Positions 13,378 through 18,808 of a DNA stretch of 18,808 nt are shown here, piece by piece (the stretch's first letter is position 1; each line of letters begins with the position of its first letter). A program made the translations under genes and the position numbers. The notes beneath the pieces were generated by a model, which was not told where the DNA came from, ran no database searches, and was given only the letters and a program-made list of their open reading frames with translations. Location: the NCBI GenBank assembly GCA_964390715.1, contig CAYMIM010000034.1:1-18808 (forward strand), read 5' to 3'. Origin of the DNA: JACOVP01 sp964390715 (GTDB lineage: Archaea; Nanobdellota; Nanobdellia; SCGC-AAA011-G17; UBA489).

Positions 13378-13450
13378 TTGTTGCTCTTTATTATCTTTCT
13401 TATGATTTTTCCGCAAAAAGAGATGATTTATCCAGAATTACTTCGGAGAA

Positions 13451-14437
13451 TTACAAAAATCCTCTCTGTAGAAGATCTTCCCACGTAGAATCTCCGACAA
13501 CAACCGCAAATTCTCTAGCAGTTAACAATGGCTTTTCAAATTTAGCGACGTCTTCAATGGCAATTCTTGGACAGGCTAATTCAACGAAGACATCAACATT
13601 GTACAGATTGACTAATTTATCATTCGTGATTTCGTTCATTGTGATGACAACATATCTCTTTCCCGCTTTTTTTAATCGCTCCATAGCATACTCTACAGAA
13701 CCAAACTGCTGTCCTTCTTTCACACCAACAATGATGCCAAATATTTTTGCTTCTTTTGCTTTTTCAATGGCAGCGAATCTTTGTTTAATAATTTTATTTT
13801 TTAAGGAATCCATATTAGCAATTTCTTCATTATATGGATCGAGCAAAATGATTGGTTTTGGCACTGCTAATGCTGCACCCAGAGCATGAAACTTATTTCC
13901 TAAAATTAAGAAAGCATCAATACCTTTACTGACTACTTTCAACGCGTTATATTCACAACCCAACACTTGACCATCATAAAAAGCATGTCCTTTCTTGAGA
14001 GGAATGATTACTTTCTTTCCAGCTTTCTCCAAAGCTTCTTGCACTTTTGGCAATTGGTGGAGATGTTGCACTGAAGCAATAAGACCTATGTTTTTATATG
14101 CTTTTAGCTCTGGTAGTGTTTTTTTCAATAAGGTATCGATGTTTTTTCTATAGTGCGCTTCTACATATATTACTGGAAAACTTGGTTCGTAAAAAGGAGC
14201 GTGACCATAAATAACAATGAGATCTGCTTGGATAATCTTTGCTTCTCCGATGGCAATGTCACAGGCACCCCACAAAGGCTCACCAGAAACTACAACTTGG
14301 ACTTTAGCTTTGTCCTGGATTAACTCCGCTAAACGAACCGCTTCTTTTTTGAGACCTTCAGGTACTTGTAATAAGATTCTCTTTGGCTTTCGCTTTTTTA
14401 ACTCTGTGAGGAGTCTTTCTTCTTCAAAGTCGTACAT
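13451..14437 (-). CDS. dph2: Diphthamide biosynthesis enzyme Dph2
   Basis: This 328-residue enzyme makes the first step of diphthamide: it transfers the 3-amino-3-carboxypropyl group from S-adenosylmethionine to a histidine of elongation factor 2, using a 4Fe-4S cluster in a non-classical radical reaction. The three cluster cysteines are present: C59 in PLWGACDIA, C161 in VLGCEYNAL and C289 in VELACPRIAIED. The three repeated domains are full length for archaea. It starts 53 nt from glyS in the opposite direction, and one TATA-like element sits between them. Confidence 0.95.
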   Translation of the reverse strand: MYDFEEERLLTELKKRKPKRILLQVPEGLKKEAVRLAELIQDKAKVQVVVSGEPLWGACDIAIGEAKIIQADLIVIYGHAPFYEPSFPVIYVEAHYRKNIDTLLKKTLPELKAYKNIGLIASVQHLHQLPKVQEALEKAGKKVIIPLKKGHAFYDGQVLGCEYNALKVVSKGIDAFLILGNKFHALGAALAVPKPIILLDPYNEEIANMDSLKNKIIKQRFAAIEKAKEAKIFGIIVGVKEGQQFGSVEYAMERLKKAGKRYVVITMNEITNDKLVNLYNVDVFVELACPRIAIEDVAKFEKPLLTAREFAVVVGDSTWEDLLQRGFL

Positions 14438-14460
14438 AAAGCAAAAAACGCAACAAAAGG

Positions 14461-14470
14461 GTTATAAATC
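14461..14470. promoter_or_regulatory. Single TATA element shared by dph2 and glyS
   Basis: TTATAA (14462-14467) is palindromic. It is centred about 26 nt before the glyS ATG (14491) and about 27 nt before the dph2 ATG (14437, minus). No other good TATA lies in the 53-nt gap. It may direct leaderless transcripts both ways. Confidence 0.55.
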
Positions 14471-14490
14471 TTAGCGTTAGCTGTCTTCTG

Positions 14491-15990
14491 ATGAAAGGGC
14501 ATGAAAAGAGCGAGAAGATCATGAACATCGCCACCAAGCGAGGCTTCTTCTTTCCTACCGCTGAAATCTACGGCGCCAAAGCTGGATTCTGGACTTATGG
14601 TCATTTAGGCACGTTGATGAAACAGCAATGGCAAAATCTCTGGCGAAGTTATTTTTTAGGCTTGAGTCCTGATTATTGGGAGATTGAAGGAAGTTACATT
14701 TTACCAGAAAAAGTCTTTCAAAGCTCTGGACATTTAGCTAACTTTAATGATCCTTTAGTCGAGTGCAGAAAATGTCACCATCGCTTTCGCGCAGATGATT
14801 TTATTGAAGAGCAATTAAAAATTAAAACCTATGGACTAGACACTGATGCTCTAGACAAATTGATTAAAGACAATAACCTAGCATGCACGAATTGCAAAGC
14901 TAAAGACTTTGACAAAGTGAAATGGTTTAACATGATGTTCCAGATGCAACTGGGAGCAACAAAAACTGAACCTGTCTACTTATCTCCTGAGACGGCACAA
15001 AACCCTTTCTTATCTTTCAAACGAGAATTTATGGCGTTACGAGAACGACTACCTTTTGGATTAGCTATGATTGGGAAAGCTTTCAGAAATGAGATTAGTC
15101 CCAGACAAGGATTCTTCAGAATGCGAGAATTTACGCAAGCAGAATTGCAAATCTTTTTTGATCCAGCAACGATTGACGAATGTGATGACTGGAAATCAGT
15201 TGAAAAATATAAACTTCTTCTAGCATTTGCTGAAAAAAACAAAGAGAGAGTCATTAAAGAGGTTACTTGCGACGAAGCGAATAAAAAATATGAACTTCCT
15301 AAATTTTACGTGTACCATCTAGCAAAGATTCAACAATTTTATTTAGAAAAGCTAAACATACCTAAAAACAAATTCCGTTTCAGAGAATTAGACGGAGATG
15401 AACGCGCGTTCTACAACAAGATTCACTTCGATATTGAGCTTGATCTAGAAACGTTGGGTGGATGGAAAGAAGCTGCAGGTTGCCACATGCGTGGAGCACA
15501 TGACCTTGAAGGGCATCAAAAAGGCTCAGGGGAGAAACTAGAAGTTAGTGTCCAAAAGAATGGAAAAGTTGAAAAGATACTCCCGTGGGTTTTAGAACTC
15601 TCTTTCGGTATTGATAGAAATATTTGGGCTCTTTTAGATATTAATTACAAACTGGAGAAAGAACGTGAATTATTTAGTTTACCTAGCTCTGTAGCCCCTC
15701 TGAAAATAGCAGTCTTTCCATTAGTCAATAAAGATAAACTACCTGAATTCGCTCAAAAGATTTACGAAGATCTCCGAGAAGCTAAATTTTCTGTATACTG
15801 GGATGAGGGCGGAAGCATTGGTCGTCGCTATAGGAGATTTGATGAAGTCGGTGGATCTATTGGCATAACTATCGATTATGATTCTTTAAAACAAGATGAT
15901 GTTACTTTACGTGATCGTGATACTATGAAACAAATACGTGTGAAATTAGAAGATCTTAATAAAACGCTTCACAAGATGTTAAACCTTTAA
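14491..15990 (+). CDS. glyS: Glycyl-tRNA synthetase (class II)
   Basis: This 499-residue synthetase charges tRNA-Gly. The start MKGHEKSEKIMNIATKRGFFFPTAEIYG leads to motif 1 and the family's WTYGHLG. A zinc-binding insert has C92 and C95 (ECRKC) and C132 and C135 (CTNC). Motif 2 covers FRNEISPRQGFFRMREF (198-214). Motif 3 is ELSFGIDRNIWALL (369-382), where Gly-rich IGR is changed to IDRN. The anticodon-binding domain (about 400-499) follows. The protein is alpha-type (archaeal/eukaryotic) and slightly shorter than most, since the inserts are small. The ATG at 14491 is favoured by the TATA spacing. Confidence 0.95.
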   Translation: MKGHEKSEKIMNIATKRGFFFPTAEIYGAKAGFWTYGHLGTLMKQQWQNLWRSYFLGLSPDYWEIEGSYILPEKVFQSSGHLANFNDPLVECRKCHHRFRADDFIEEQLKIKTYGLDTDALDKLIKDNNLACTNCKAKDFDKVKWFNMMFQMQLGATKTEPVYLSPETAQNPFLSFKREFMALRERLPFGLAMIGKAFRNEISPRQGFFRMREFTQAELQIFFDPATIDECDDWKSVEKYKLLLAFAEKNKERVIKEVTCDEANKKYELPKFYVYHLAKIQQFYLEKLNIPKNKFRFRELDGDERAFYNKIHFDIELDLETLGGWKEAAGCHMRGAHDLEGHQKGSGEKLEVSVQKNGKVEKILPWVLELSFGIDRNIWALLDINYKLEKERELFSLPSSVAPLKIAVFPLVNKDKLPEFAQKIYEDLREAKFSVYWDEGGSIGRRYRRFDEVGGSIGITIDYDSLKQDDVTLRDRDTMKQIRVKLEDLNKTLHKMLNL

Positions 15991-16194
15991 TCTCTGTTCT
16001 TTTTTAAAAGAAGCTCTTCCTTTTTTATAAGCAATATCTCCTATGATCCAGCCTACTATCGATAAGAGAATAAACCCTATAATCCCATAAAATAAAATTA
16101 TAGGACCTTGTGAAATTACCGCATAGATAACAAACAAAATAGCAAACAACAAAAATAACCAGTCTATGCATGTTATCCATTGTCCTTTTTTCAT
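15979..16194 (-). CDS. Small two-helix membrane protein
   Basis: This 71-residue protein has two hydrophobic helices, at about residues 10-30 (DWLFLLFAILFVIYAVIS) and 34-55 (ILFYGIIGFILLSIVGWII), and a basic cytoplasmic tail (KKGRASFKKEQRLKV). No family is recognised. The ATG at 16194 is chosen; a GTG at 16209 is possible. Its end overlaps the end of glyS by 12 nt. Its promoter holds the second copy of the CGGAAA-N-TTTCCG element at the same distance from the start as in the 12848 gene, so the two may share regulation. Confidence 0.65.
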   Translation of the reverse strand: MKKGQWITCIDWLFLLFAILFVIYAVISQGPIILFYGIIGFILLSIVGWIIGDIAYKKGRASFKKEQRLKV

Positions 16195-16215
16195 GCATAT
16201 TGATAGCACGCTATT

Positions 16216-16223
16216 CTTAATTA
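16216..16223 (-). promoter_or_regulatory. TATA-like element of the small membrane gene
   Basis: TAATTAAG on the minus strand is centred about 25-26 nt before the ATG at 16194. It is a weak match to the consensus. Confidence 0.35.
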
Positions 16224-16239
16224 ACTTTTCTGTGTTTTT

Positions 16240-16254
16240 TCCGAAAATCTTCCG
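16240..16254 (-). promoter_or_regulatory. Dyad element CGGAAA-N-TTTCCG, copy 2
   Basis: On the minus strand this reads CGGAAGATTTTCGGA, 12 of 15 bases identical to the copy at 12894-12908. It also starts 46 nt upstream of its gene's ATG. The dyad matches 10 of 12 paired positions of the perfect copy. Confidence 0.5.
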
Positions 16255-16263
16255 AGCAACAGC

Positions 16264-16273
16264 TTAATAAATT
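16264..16273 (+). promoter_or_regulatory. TATA-like element of tRNA-Ala
   Basis: TTAATAAATT is centred about 28 nt before the mature 5' end. Confidence 0.4.
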
Positions 16274-16295
16274 CTATTTTAGTCGTAGTTTTTAT

Positions 16296-16384
16296 GGGCC
16301 GGTAGTTCAGCTGGTAGAATACTCCCATGGCATGGGAGACTGTAAAAGCCCAATAGGCCGTGGGTTCGAGCCCCGCCCGGTCCA
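16296..16384 (+). tRNA. tRNA-Ala (GGC) with a 16-nt non-canonical intron
   Basis: This forms a cloverleaf with acceptor stem GGGCCGG/CCGGTCC. It includes the G3-U70 pair (16298 and 16381), the identity mark of alanine tRNA, and discriminator A16384. The D stem is GTTC/GAAT. The anticodon stem CTCCC/GGGAG (16322-16326/16334-16338) closes the loop ATGGCAT, anticodon GGC at 16329-16331, with the A32-U38 pair typical of tRNA-Ala(GGC). The T arm is GTGGG-TTCGAGC-CCCGC. Between the anticodon stem and T stem are 21 nt instead of about 5. Removing 16339-16354 leaves variable loop AGGCC and a 73-nt tRNA. CCA is not encoded. Confidence 0.9.
16339..16354 (+). other. tRNA-Ala intron between positions 43 and 44, with bulge-helix-bulge
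   Basis: The 16-nt intron is predicted by structure. The central 4-bp helix is TGGG (16333-16336) with CCCA (16349-16352). Its 5' side is followed by a 3-nt bulge AGA (16337-16339) and its 3' side by ATA (16353-16355). Cuts after the second base of each bulge fall at 16338/16339 and 16354/16355, exactly the sites that leave a standard AGGCC variable loop. A 2-bp inner stem (16340-16341 with 16347-16348) caps it. Confidence 0.75.
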
Positions 16385-16395
16385 TATTTTATTTT
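16385..16395 (+). terminator. T-rich terminator after tRNA-Ala
   Basis: TATTTTATTTT follows the tRNA discriminator base directly, as expected for archaeal factor-independent termination. Confidence 0.4.
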
Positions 16396-16408
16396 CGTAA
16401 ATTTTTCG
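16396..16408 (+). promoter_or_regulatory. Degenerate dyad element, copy 3
   Basis: CGTAAA-T-TTTTCG matches CGGAAA-N-TTTCCG at 10 of 12 arm positions. It lies about 28 bp before an A/T-rich TAAATATA (16427-16434), the same spacing as copies 1 and 2 to their TATA boxes. A further CGGAAAAC occurs at 16416. The evidence is weaker, because the region is very A/T-rich and a second, better TATA lies downstream. Confidence 0.3.
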
Positions 16409-16472
16409 AAAATGTCGGAAAACTTCTAAATATACATTGAAACAGTCGTTAACTTCTAAAAGTGCCTCAGAG

Positions 16473-16484
16473 TATTTATAAATA
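16473..16484 (+). promoter_or_regulatory. TATA box of the HTH/LAGLIDADG-like gene
   Basis: TATTTATAAATA is centred 25-26 nt before the ATG at 16504. Confidence 0.6.
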
Positions 16485-16503
16485 AAATTTTTCATGTAAA
16501 TTT

Positions 16504-17082
16504 ATGACTAAAAATTGGACTAATAAAGACATTAAACAGTTGAAATCTTATAGAAAAAGAGGCTTTAAAGTAAAAGATATTGCAAGACGACTTTTTACAA
16601 CTGAAAACTCAGTCCATATGAAGATTAGACGATTATCTCGTAAAGGAGAGATAAAAGTTAAAAAGTTTATTTATGATAACAATCATTCTTTTAATAAAAT
16701 CAGAAGAGAGTTACTTATCAAAGGTCTATTAATTTGGCTTTGTGAAGGGACTAGAATATCACCTTCAAATCATGCTGTTGAGGTAGTCAACTCAGATCCA
16801 CGAATTATATTCTTATATATGCGTTTTTTAAGAAAACTAAAAGTAAACGAAGAAAAGATACGTTTAAAACTAAAAATACCAAAGAATCAGGAAAAAAGAG
16901 CAAAAAGATATTGGTGTAAACTTACTAATCTTAAATTATCATCATTTAATAAAACTCTCGTTCCTACTGGAACACGCAAAAGCCGGTATCCTCATGGCAC
17001 ATTAAATGTAAAATATAATTCTAAACAATTGTTAAAAGAATTTGATGATAAGGCTTTAGAAATAATATTTAATCTAGACTAA
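16504..17082 (+). CDS. HTH protein with a LAGLIDADG-like C-terminal domain
   Basis: This 192-residue, very basic protein has an N-terminal HTH resembling Myb/sigma-type modules (WTNKDIKQLKSYRKRGF, then KDIARRLFTTENSVHMKIRRL, residues about 5-45). Residues about 70-192 look like a LAGLIDADG-related domain: LIWLCEGTR, then VVNSDPRIIFLYMRFLRKL, then YWCKLTNLKLSSFNKT, and YPHGTLNVKYNSKQ near the end. The acidic residues of an active nuclease are not obvious beyond E of LCEGT, so a DNA-binding regulator is at least as likely as a nuclease. Its base composition is A+T-richer than neighbouring genes, and it sits right after a tRNA, which hints at horizontal acquisition. Confidence 0.7.
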   Translation: MTKNWTNKDIKQLKSYRKRGFKVKDIARRLFTTENSVHMKIRRLSRKGEIKVKKFIYDNNHSFNKIRRELLIKGLLIWLCEGTRISPSNHAVEVVNSDPRIIFLYMRFLRKLKVNEEKIRLKLKIPKNQEKRAKRYWCKLTNLKLSSFNKTLVPTGTRKSRYPHGTLNVKYNSKQLLKEFDDKALEIIFNLD

Positions 17083-17873
17083 AATTGTGTCAAAGACGAT
17101 TGTACCGTTTTTAGTTGTTCTTTCATGTGCTCAAATATCGGTGTGAGAATATATCCTTCTCGCATGCTTCCTAGCACTGCACACTTTTCTGGCTGTGACC
17201 AAGCATAATACGAGATATAGGCACAAAAGATAGCATCTAACTTATCTTCATACTTTTTGAGCGCTTTCCCTTTTATTTTTGTGACGTCCTGTCGCAACAT
17301 ACTTTCTGGAACGTGGAATGCTGGCTTACTTTTTTTGAGCGCTCTGAGGTGTTTCTGATATTTGTTGAACATACCACAGAGGAATTCATGCGTACGTTTT
17401 GGCTTCGCTTTATATTGCAATATTTTCTTTAAGTTGAAGAGAACAACCATAGAGGGATGCGGATACACTTCAAAACATTTTCTTGTCGCTTCAAACTTCT
17501 TGATTGCTGGATTGTGATCGAAACCTATCGTTTTGAGTTTCTTGACGAGCTCTTCACCACGGATCGTACCTGACCATTGACTTAATCTTTTTCTATTGGA
17601 GGGATGCGCGCCAGCGTGATATTTTCTGAACAACTGTCCAACGACTGCTTCCGCTACTCTTCTTCCTTCTTCATTAGGAACGATTAAAGGAGCGTCGATT
17701 GCTATGAACGCTTGCTTGTCTTTTACTTTGTCTTGAATGTGCTGGATGATTTCTTCGTCTGTCAACACAACGCCACTAAAGAGGACTTTAGCTTCTTTTT
17801 TATTCCCTTCAATGATTGCCAGACCCGTTCCATTTTTTGTTGACCATGCGAGATCTACACCGACGAAATACAT
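17079..17873 (-). CDS. DUF429 family protein
   Basis: This 264-residue protein belongs to DUF429, an RNase H-like fold family of unknown function. Family signs are GVDLAWS at residues 5-11, IAIDAPLIVP at about 57-66, HPSNRKRLSQWSG, FEVYPHPSMVVLF and KYEDKLDAIFCAYISYYAW near the end, with conserved acidic residues that could bind metal as in RNase H-type enzymes. Its stop overlaps the stop of the HTH/LAGLIDADG gene by 4 nt. It starts 27 nt from the divergent gene at 17901. A TATA-like element lies 25-26 nt before its ATG. Confidence 0.85.
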   Translation of the reverse strand: MYFVGVDLAWSTKNGTGLAIIEGNKKEAKVLFSGVVLTDEEIIQHIQDKVKDKQAFIAIDAPLIVPNEEGRRVAEAVVGQLFRKYHAGAHPSNRKRLSQWSGTIRGEELVKKLKTIGFDHNPAIKKFEATRKCFEVYPHPSMVVLFNLKKILQYKAKPKRTHEFLCGMFNKYQKHLRALKKSKPAFHVPESMLRQDVTKIKGKALKKYEDKLDAIFCAYISYYAWSQPEKCAVLGSMREGYILTPIFEHMKEQLKTVQSSLTQF

Positions 17874-17877
17874 ACTC

Positions 17878-17887
17878 TTTTATTTTT
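17878..17887 (+). promoter_or_regulatory. T/A-rich promoter-like element of the 17901 gene
   Basis: TTTTATTTTT sits about 19 nt before the ATG at its centre. It is a poor TATA match, close to the start. Confidence 0.25.
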
Positions 17888-17894
17888 GTAGAAC

Positions 17895-17902
17895 TTTTTA
17901 AT
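17895..17902 (-). promoter_or_regulatory. TATA-like element of the DUF429 gene
   Basis: ATTAAAAA on the minus strand is centred about 26 nt before the ATG at 17873. It overlaps the start of the divergent gene at 17901, so the two promoters may compete. Confidence 0.45.
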
Positions 17903-18374
17903 GGTTTCTAAAGCTATCCTTTCAATCTCTAGTTCTTATCACGGAAAATCATATTTATGCCTAAGCATGCTTGGTTTTATGGCTCAATCCTATCAAGCTT
18001 CTTACACTGTGAATGGTGGTGTTACTGGTCTTGGATGTATTGGTACTGATATATCTGATCAAAGAAGAACCTTTCAAGCTGTTGATGACCATCATGCTCT
18101 TTTTCTTGCTGGTTGGTATGCACATTTTCTCTCGATGAATCATGTTCTTGGTCCTGATGGAAAAACTGTAGTTGCCTTGGATAAATTACAACGACCAGAT
18201 AGTTCACTGGTGAATCAACAAGCTGTACAATCTACCTTAGAAGGAATTATTGGTAAACTTCTTCGCTTATCGCCTGATGGCACTCTCGTTGTACAAAGTA
18301 CTTTTGATGATCATCTATTATATGAATTACTTGAACCGCATTATCAAAGACTAGGATTTCTTGCAGTCGCTTAA
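17901..18374 (+). CDS. Unrecognised 157-residue protein
   Basis: I do not recognise this family. The protein starts MVSKAILSISSSYHGKSYLCLS with no clear signal peptide or transmembrane helix. It contains DDHHALFLAGWYAHFLS, with two histidines and two aspartates, then a helical region (QQAVQSTLEGIIGKLLRL) and a second DDHLLYELLEPHYQRLG near the end. The repeated Asp-Asp-His might bind a metal, but this is only a pattern. It lies divergent from DUF429 and upstream of the HIT gene. Codon use looks normal, and the open frame is longer than any shadow ORF in the region. Confidence 0.6.
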   Translation: MVSKAILSISSSYHGKSYLCLSMLGFMAQSYQASYTVNGGVTGLGCIGTDISDQRRTFQAVDDHHALFLAGWYAHFLSMNHVLGPDGKTVVALDKLQRPDSSLVNQQAVQSTLEGIIGKLLRLSPDGTLVVQSTFDDHLLYELLEPHYQRLGFLAVA

Positions 18375-18384
18375 ACAGCCATTA

Positions 18385-18394
18385 GTTATATAAA
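18385..18394 (+). promoter_or_regulatory. TATA box of the HIT gene
   Basis: GTTATATAAA is centred 26-27 nt before the ATG at 18416, close to consensus. Confidence 0.6.
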
Positions 18395-18415
18395 CCACTT
18401 TATATCCATTTTTTT

Positions 18416-18808
18416 ATGCAACAAGCAGATTGTATTTTTTGTAAAATTATTACTGGTGAAATTCCTAGCTTTAAAATCTATGAAGATGCAGAAACACTAG
18501 CCATCTTAGATGTCGCTCCAGTCAATAAAGGACATACCTTAGTCATCCTCAAACAACACTATGCTAGCATTGTTGATGCACCAGAAGAACTTTTGATTTC
18601 GACGATCAAAACTATCAAAAAAGTAGCTATTGCCTTAACAAAATATTCTGAGGGTGTGAATATTACTGAGAACGTCAATAAAGCAGGCGGACAAGTGATT
18701 GATCATCTGCACTTTCATGTTATTCCTCGTTATTTGCGTGACGGCTTGCAACTGTGGAAGTCACAAGGCGGCTATGCCAAAGATGAAGCAATTGAGACAT
18801 TAGCGGCT
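18416..18808 (+). CDS. HIT family hydrolase (partial, cut by window end)
   Basis: The first 131 codons of a histidine-triad nucleotide hydrolase/transferase related to Hint/FHIT are present. It begins MQQADCIFCKIITGEIPSFK, the standard HIT start with a CxxC zinc-like pair, and reads on to the histidine triad HLHFHVIPR, the active site, with the alpha-phosphate-attacking histidine in the middle of the triad. ENVNKAGGQVIDHLHFH matches the family. Such enzymes split adenosine phosphoramidates or dinucleotide polyphosphates. A consensus TATA precedes the ATG. Only the last few tens of residues are missing. Confidence 0.93.
   Translation, partial: MQQADCIFCKIITGEIPSFKIYEDAETLAILDVAPVNKGHTLVILKQHYASIVDAPEELLISTIKTIKKVAIALTKYSEGVNITENVNKAGGQVIDHLHFHVIPRYLRDGLQLWKSQGGYAKDEAIETLAA

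Noticed and set aside
13401..13420. TTTTTCCG as a further dyad copy
   Set aside because: Only one half matches, and its spacing to the hicB TATA differs from copies 1-3.
16339..16359. Class II long variable arm for tRNA-Ala
   Set aside because: The 21 nt do not form a proper arm stem at the base, alanine tRNAs are class I, and the BHB cut sites restore a normal 5-nt loop.
16307..16495. Minus-strand ORF with WTGRGSNPRP
   Set aside because: This is the translation of the tRNA-Ala antisense strand, a well-known spurious ORF type. The tRNA explains the sequence.

Overview
The window is a gene-dense, A+T-rich stretch of an archaeal chromosome. Archaeal markers are spread throughout: aIF5A with a hypusine site, ribosomal proteins L40e, L37Ae and archaeal-type L11, the SecE-Spt5(NusG) pair, RNA polymerase subunit P, prefoldin beta, Dph2 for diphthamide, an archaeal/eukaryotic-type glycyl-tRNA synthetase with zinc cysteines, FtsZ plus SepF, and a tRNA intron with a bulge-helix-bulge motif. 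Short intergenic gaps, many small proteins and gene-by-gene TATA boxes suggest a DPANN lineage (Woesearchaeota/Pacearchaeota-like). That placement is inference.

Layout. 1-345 is non-coding. 346-1167 is a Xer-type tyrosine recombinase broken by one in-frame amber codon. 1213-3131 (minus) is an operon of aIF5A, L40e and an M50 site-2 protease. 3176-4186 (minus) is a predicted transglutaminase-like lipoprotein. 4286-6117 holds an FKBP-type prolyl isomerase and ftsZ, with a MOSC protein (minus) meeting ftsZ tail to tail. 6694-8114 is secE-spt5-rpl11, and L11 carries a long Ala/Lys/Pro-rich tail. tRNA-Pro(UGG) follows, then an EF-hand membrane protein and a possible 45-residue protein (minus). 9036-10460 is rpl37ae-rpoP-pfdB-UPF0147, then sepF. 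10520-11761 (minus) is a single-ring ClpB-D2-like AAA+ protein. 11897-12439 is a ZPR1-type zinc protein. 12440-13345 (minus) holds two overlapping small unknown genes and a hicBA toxin-antitoxin pair. dph2 and glyS diverge from one shared TATA element. Then come a small membrane protein (minus), an intron-containing tRNA-Ala(GGC), an HTH/LAGLIDADG-like protein, a DUF429 protein (minus), an unrecognised gene, and a HIT protein cut by the window end.

How it works together. Most of the window serves translation and its modification, transcription, secretion and cell division. Nearly every transcription start gene has a TATA box about 25-28 nt before its start codon, which predicts leaderless mRNAs. 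ftsZ and sepF, whose products act together in division, are the clear exceptions: both have a short leader with a Shine-Dalgarno-like motif.

The most notable observations are a 16-nt non-canonical intron in tRNA-Ala just after the anticodon stem, and a dyad element, CGGAAA-N-TTTCCG, at the same place in the promoters of two unrelated small genes with a third weaker copy nearby. The second suggests a small local regulon. I found no CRISPR array, rRNA, IS element or complete defence system other than hicBA.
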